A stretch of DNA of 64,000 nucleotides from Plasmodiophora brassicae (Eukaryota > Endomyxa: Phytomyxea > Phytomyxea > Plasmodiophorida): positions 1,798,001 through 1,862,000 of the forward strand of contig CP145409.1 of the NCBI GenBank assembly GCA_036867785.1, read 5' to 3'. A model generated the notes under the pieces. It made no database searches. It was not told where the DNA came from and saw nothing but the letters and a program-made list of their open reading frames with translations. The translations under genes were made by a program, and so were the position numbers. Shown here in pieces: positions 60,301-64,000 of this stretch. Position 1 is the first letter of the stretch, and every line of letters begins with the position of its first letter.

Positions 60301-61261
60301 TCAGGCCTGGCGCCAGATGCGTACAACCCCTGCGGCTAGGTTCTTTGGGATTTCGAAATCGCCCTGTGCGCTTGCTACTAGGACAGTGCTCCGGCGCTGG
60401 GTAATCACACCGGCCCGGCAGATAGGGCAGGTCGCGGAATTTGCCAGACAGCGATCGATACAATCCATATGGAAGCGGTGGCGGCGTTCGGCGCCACCGC
60501 AGCTCAGGTATCGGAACGTCATGACTTGGCCATTGTACGCGACACCGCAGATTAGGCATCTGGTGGTGATGTCAAATGGCACTGCGCTTCCAGCACATAC
60601 AACAGTGGCGATTACTCGTTGTCGTCATGGTCGACCTCGTCTGCCAAAACCGTAGTCGATTCGAGAGTCGAAACGACTGTATGGGAACCTTGAGACGTGC
60701 GTAATTCATTGACTGATGGCAGGGCCGGCATTCGTGTCGTCGGCAACGGCAGGGTGATCCCGACTGCAATAATGAATAGGTGCATGATGAGGTGGTCGGC
60801 AGCTGACAGAAGAAACCGAATCTGTCTGTCTGTACAGTGTCTTCTCTCTGCGAGTTCGATTCGGACCCATTGGCAGGCATGATCGACGCCCTGTTGTGGC
60901 AGCAATTAGCAACCTAGGACCCACAAGGCGATCATATGCAGACGTGTACCAGGTCCCGCTCCTTGATGAACTGCAGAAGCAGGCGCAGCTCCCAAGATCC
61001 TATCAGGGGCTTCTCCGGCAGGTATAAGACTGCACCGTCTCTATGAATCGGGCGGAGAAGGCGATGGTAATTAACCACGAGCTGAAGAAAGAGAGGCGAG
61101 TGCATGGCCGCACGCTCGTCTGACAGCTCGAAACGTGACCCGTCGTAGGTGACGATTGTAAGGGCGTGTCCAAGTCCAGCGACAAGGGCCACGACCATCA
61201 GCAGCCAAAGTGAAATTCGCGTCGCCGGCGTGAGACGCGGGACATGCTGGTGGCTGGACAT
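60301..61261 (-). CDS. secreted SKP1-like / RING-H2 protein C
   Basis: Exons 60950-61261, 60616-60890 and 60301-60559 give 281 residues. Signal peptide ISLWLLMVVALVAGLGHA; SKP1-like part with ELSDERAAMHSPLFLQLV, LLLQFIKERDL, CQWVRIELAE and FLLSAADHLIMHLFIIAVG; RING-H2 with CLICGVAYN, a widened CGGAERRHRFHMDC and CPIC. The loop between the third Cys and the His pair is longer than in A, B and D, which may alter zinc binding. Introns of 59 and 56 nt. Flanks on both sides are duplicated with gene D, and this is the longest member. Confidence 0.8.
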
Positions 61262-61353
61262 GGCGACAGGGAGCCCGATCGTCGGCGTTGACGTCTCCTG
61301 CTCGGAACGAGATGCTGGTCGTGCCACTGGCTGACGTCGGCTGTGCAGGGTCG

Positions 61354-61359
61354 TTATAA
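61354..61359 (-). promoter_or_regulatory. TTATAA element upstream of gene C
   Basis: Same conserved block as upstream of gene D, about 95 bp before the start codon. Likely part of the shared core promoter. Confidence 0.45.
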
Positions 61360-61640
61360 TTGGTCTGGGTTTCAGGCTGGCCGCACGCACGCCGCGGCGG
61401 TGTTATCTAGACAAGTCCCGGGACAGCCAAGCCCTTTCCGACACCGCATGGCCGCATTGAGCATCTCCACCGCGGAGGCAAAACCGCGCTGTGTATCGCT
61501 ATTTTTCAGATGGGGCGAGGTTTTCGTCCCGCGGGACGAATCCCCATTGTCGTTCCGCGCAATTGACATATTTTCCAGCAGATCTCGAGGCTGGCTTAGC
61601 CACAACCCTGATCGTGCCTCGAAGTCGAGCTGACGTCAGC

Positions 61641-61832
61641 TCACGTTGCTTCGCCATACCACAAGGTGAAGACAGCCAGGGCAGGCACGTGTTGGGTACC
61701 GACTCGACGAACACGCTCGTGGAGGATAGAGTGGTAATAGTGCAAGACGTAGACGCCGCAGTTGTGACCATCACGACGTTGCTTCTCGGCGACATCCCCT
61801 AGGCTCGTGCATGTCTTGGTGAGCGGTTTCAC
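61641..61832 (-). pseudogene. fragment of a Ulp1/SENP-type (C48) cysteine protease
   Basis: 63 codons with DGHNCGVYVLHYYHSILHE, the active-site Cys region of SUMO proteases (usual form QxDxxDCGVFVL). The His and Asp parts expected upstream are not found in frame, and no long gene surrounds it. Such fragments derive from host SUMO protease genes or from DNA transposons that carry C48 proteases; I cannot tell which. Probably not functional. Confidence 0.5.
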
Positions 61833-62270
61833 CGAGACGGTCTTAAATTCGCTTCCCTCAGGAAATGGCGGAACGACGAATCGGGTCCATTACTGGAGAA
61901 GCTTTGCACGATACGAGTTCCGCATCAGGGGGCCGTATAAATACACCGTCCGTGTCGCGGGACGATAAAAAATTTCCCTTTTCAGATCTTGCCATCACCC
62001 GCGAATGAAACGAAGTTCCCGTTTGCCACGCATGCGCAGATGCAATAGGTGCGCGCACGGCACAACCCGCACGCATTGGCTCGGGCTGCGTGACGAAAAT
62101 AGACCTACCATGTGCAAACGGCTCCTGCAGCCACGCATGGCGTGATGATGACTGGCGGGCGGACTACACCTACCTGGGCAGGGGCACGTCACACTGTCGT
62201 CCGGGCTGGCTCGCCCGCAGCGTTTTCCGGAAATTTCTTCTCATTTTGTCAACGGGACGGCGGGCCGGGC
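61833..62270. other. intergenic, nothing firm
   Basis: Between the protease fragment and the amidinotransferase gene. A minus-strand frame (61858-62076) continues upstream of the protease fragment and may be part of the same relic. The promoter of the amidinotransferase gene should lie near the right end. Confidence 0.4.
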
Positions 62271-63961
62271 ATGTCTATCGACAGCATCATGGCGGCGGCG
62301 CCGTCCGACGCCGCCGTCTGTGATCGGGATGCCATCGTGTCTGATCGCGTCACGTTCCTGCAGAGCGGCGCAAAGTCACGGTAAGCATCCCGCCCAGCCC
62401 GCCCCTCGATCGTCGAATAACGCATCGACAGGGTGGCGTCGTGGCTCTCGATCATGGATACCATGCGAGGGTCCTTTCCAACGCATACGGTCGCGATTGT
62501 TCACAATGCTCTGGACCTCGACACATCCCGGGCGTGTCTTCGTGATGCGTTTTTCGTTGACGGCAATGTCGCTGTGTTCTTACGGGTGGCCTTGCTTCCG
62601 AATTGCCGCCGCTTTGTTGACGAGTACCAATGGAGCGGTGATCGGTGGCTGTTGACGAGGCACGACATCGACCTGTTTTCCTACGTCAGTGGATCCACAC
62701 TTCGATGTGTCAGCGTCGACAGCATGGACAAAGTCAATTCTCGTCGCCAAACCACCAGCAAGGTCTCGACTCGTACTCGCTGGCATTTGATGTGCCTGGT
62801 ACACTGAATGACCTCCGTCAGATTCTGATGGTCGCTCCAGATGGGTTTGCTTACAACCCACACGCGGCGGTCGACAACAAGTTCAGCCATGAGGTCGACA
62901 AGTCCAGCGACGATGTAAGAGAGGCCGCCCGCGCTGAGTTTGCAAGTTTACATGCGGCTTTGGAACGCTGTGGAGTCCAGGTTCCGAAGCATGTCAGACA
63001 TTGTTTTACGGTTAGGTGTTGAATCTCTTTGATGCAGATCGTCCTGATTGCAAACCCTGAGTTTCACGATACGCCTGACGCTGTATTCCCAAACAATTGG
63101 TTTTCGACCCACTCCAAGTCAGGTAATACGGGCCGTTCGGGTCGCTTCGCGTGTCGCCTCATCGCCCACGTTAAACGATGCAGAGGTTGGCCGTGATACG
63201 CTCGCGTTGTATCCCATGAAACCCGTTTCACGTCGAGCCGAAAGGCGAGCTGAGATCATTGCCCGCATCCAAGCCGTGCATTCGTACGACAACCTAGTCG
63301 ATCTGCGCAAGTTTGAGGAGGGCTCCGCACCACAGTTTCTGGAGGGAACTGGTATGCTCCTTCTACAAACGGCGCTAGCACGCTGGTGTTAACATCACGT
63401 CTTTGTTTCAGGCAGCATGGTACTTGATCGCGTCAACCGAGTTTGTTACGTGTGCCTTTCGGAACGGTCTACGTTGCCACTTGCGACGCAGTGGTGTTCG
63501 ACAATGGGATACAATCTTCACGCGTTCCACGCGACGGACGCATCCGGGTCGCCCGTCTATCACACCAACGTGATGATGGCTGTTGGGTCGCGGTTCGCGG
63601 TTGTATGCGACCAGGCTGTCGACGATCAACACGAACGCGCGCGACTGTTGGACCAGCTTCGAACCACCGGCCACGAAGTGATCTGTATCAGCCGGGCACA
63701 GATGGCAGACTTCTGTGGGAACATTCTGGAGCTCTGTAAGTCGTCGTGCGTGTAACTCAGTTCACGAATGTGACCGATCCTGTAGCAAACGCGTTTGGCC
63801 AATCCGTGCTGGTTGCATCGACCCGGGCCTGGAAGGCGTTCGGAGAGGAAATTCGTACCCGTTTCGGAAAGCTCGTCGACGAAGTCGTGCACGCGGACAT
63901 CCCGACGATTGAGTCAGTTGGTGGCGGTGGTGTCCGGTGCATGATTGCCGAGCTGTTCTGA
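62271..63961 (+). CDS. amidinotransferase-fold hydrolase, CtlX type, with N-terminal extension
   Basis: Arginine/citrulline or dimethylarginine-type guanidino hydrolase. Seven exons (62271-62380, 62432-62762, 62822-62980, 63038-63122, 63184-63351, 63412-63735, 63786-63961) join in phase to 450 residues. The catalytic part starts ILMVAPDGFAYNPHAAVDN and holds TPDAVFPNNWFSTH, LYPMKPVSRRAERR, FLEGTGSMVLDR, YHTNVMMAVG (His region), ISRAQMADFCGNILEL and the end GGGGVRCMIAELF with the active-site Cys. The first 147 residues are not in the family as I know it; the 59-nt intron that links them (62763-62821) is well formed, but two genes remain possible. Introns of 50-61 nt. Confidence 0.87.
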
Positions 63962-64000
63962 TATACACAACCGCACACCCTCCGTTCGTGGCTGCGATCC

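Overview
This 64 kb window is gene-dense eukaryotic nuclear DNA, not prokaryotic. Almost every gene is cut by very short GT-AG introns, mostly 44-72 nt, often with a TAAC- or TGAC-like branch site just before the AG. Neighbouring genes lie 20-400 bp apart on both strands, and base composition is GC-rich. The gene set (7-dehydrocholesterol reductase, WDR24, UBLCP1, mitochondrial succinyl-CoA ligase, a RAP protein, HOP2, NIP7, elongin B, a Qb-SNARE, a cyclic-nucleotide-gated-type channel, a CFAP210-like flagellar coiled coil) points to a free-swimming or zoosporic protist. A plasmodiophorid or other rhizarian is my guess from style alone; nothing here proves it.

Layout. 1-5.7 kb: sterol reductase tail, two tRNA-Gly(GCC), WDR24, UBLCP1. 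5.7-17.2 kb: an acidic coiled-coil gene, two members (A, B) of a secreted SKP1-like/RING-H2 family in duplicated segments, and a young Ty1/copia retrotransposon sitting inside a partial copy of the coiled-coil gene. 18.4-33.8 kb: housekeeping and signalling genes (succinyl-CoA ligase beta, RAP repeat protein, six-B-box protein, PH protein, glycosidase-like protein, DsbA-fold isomerase, AHSA1-VOC fusion, elongin B). 33.9-49.6 kb: tRNA-Gly(UCC), a nucleotidyltransferase-GHMP kinase, TDP2, a SAM-CNG channel with an odd pore, a Sec14 protein, a kelch protein, a Qb-SNARE, HOP2 and NIP7. 49.8-57.1 kb: small secreted and membrane proteins, a macrodomain protein, a TBC-PH protein and a flagellar coiled coil. 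57.1-61.5 kb: two more SKP1-like/RING-H2 genes (D, C) in a second duplicated block with a decayed 5' end. 62.3-64 kb: an amidinotransferase of the CtlX type.

The most unusual system is the four-member family whose proteins carry a predicted signal peptide, a SKP1/BTB-like fold and a C-terminal RING-H2 finger in one chain. All four share two introns at the same positions and have been spread by local segmental duplication. If the organism is a parasite, these look like exported one-chain ubiquitin ligases. That role is inference; the architecture is what the sequence shows.

Exon borders given here were set by hand from GT-AG signals, reading phase and family alignment from memory. They are well supported where a known family constrains them and weaker for orphan genes.
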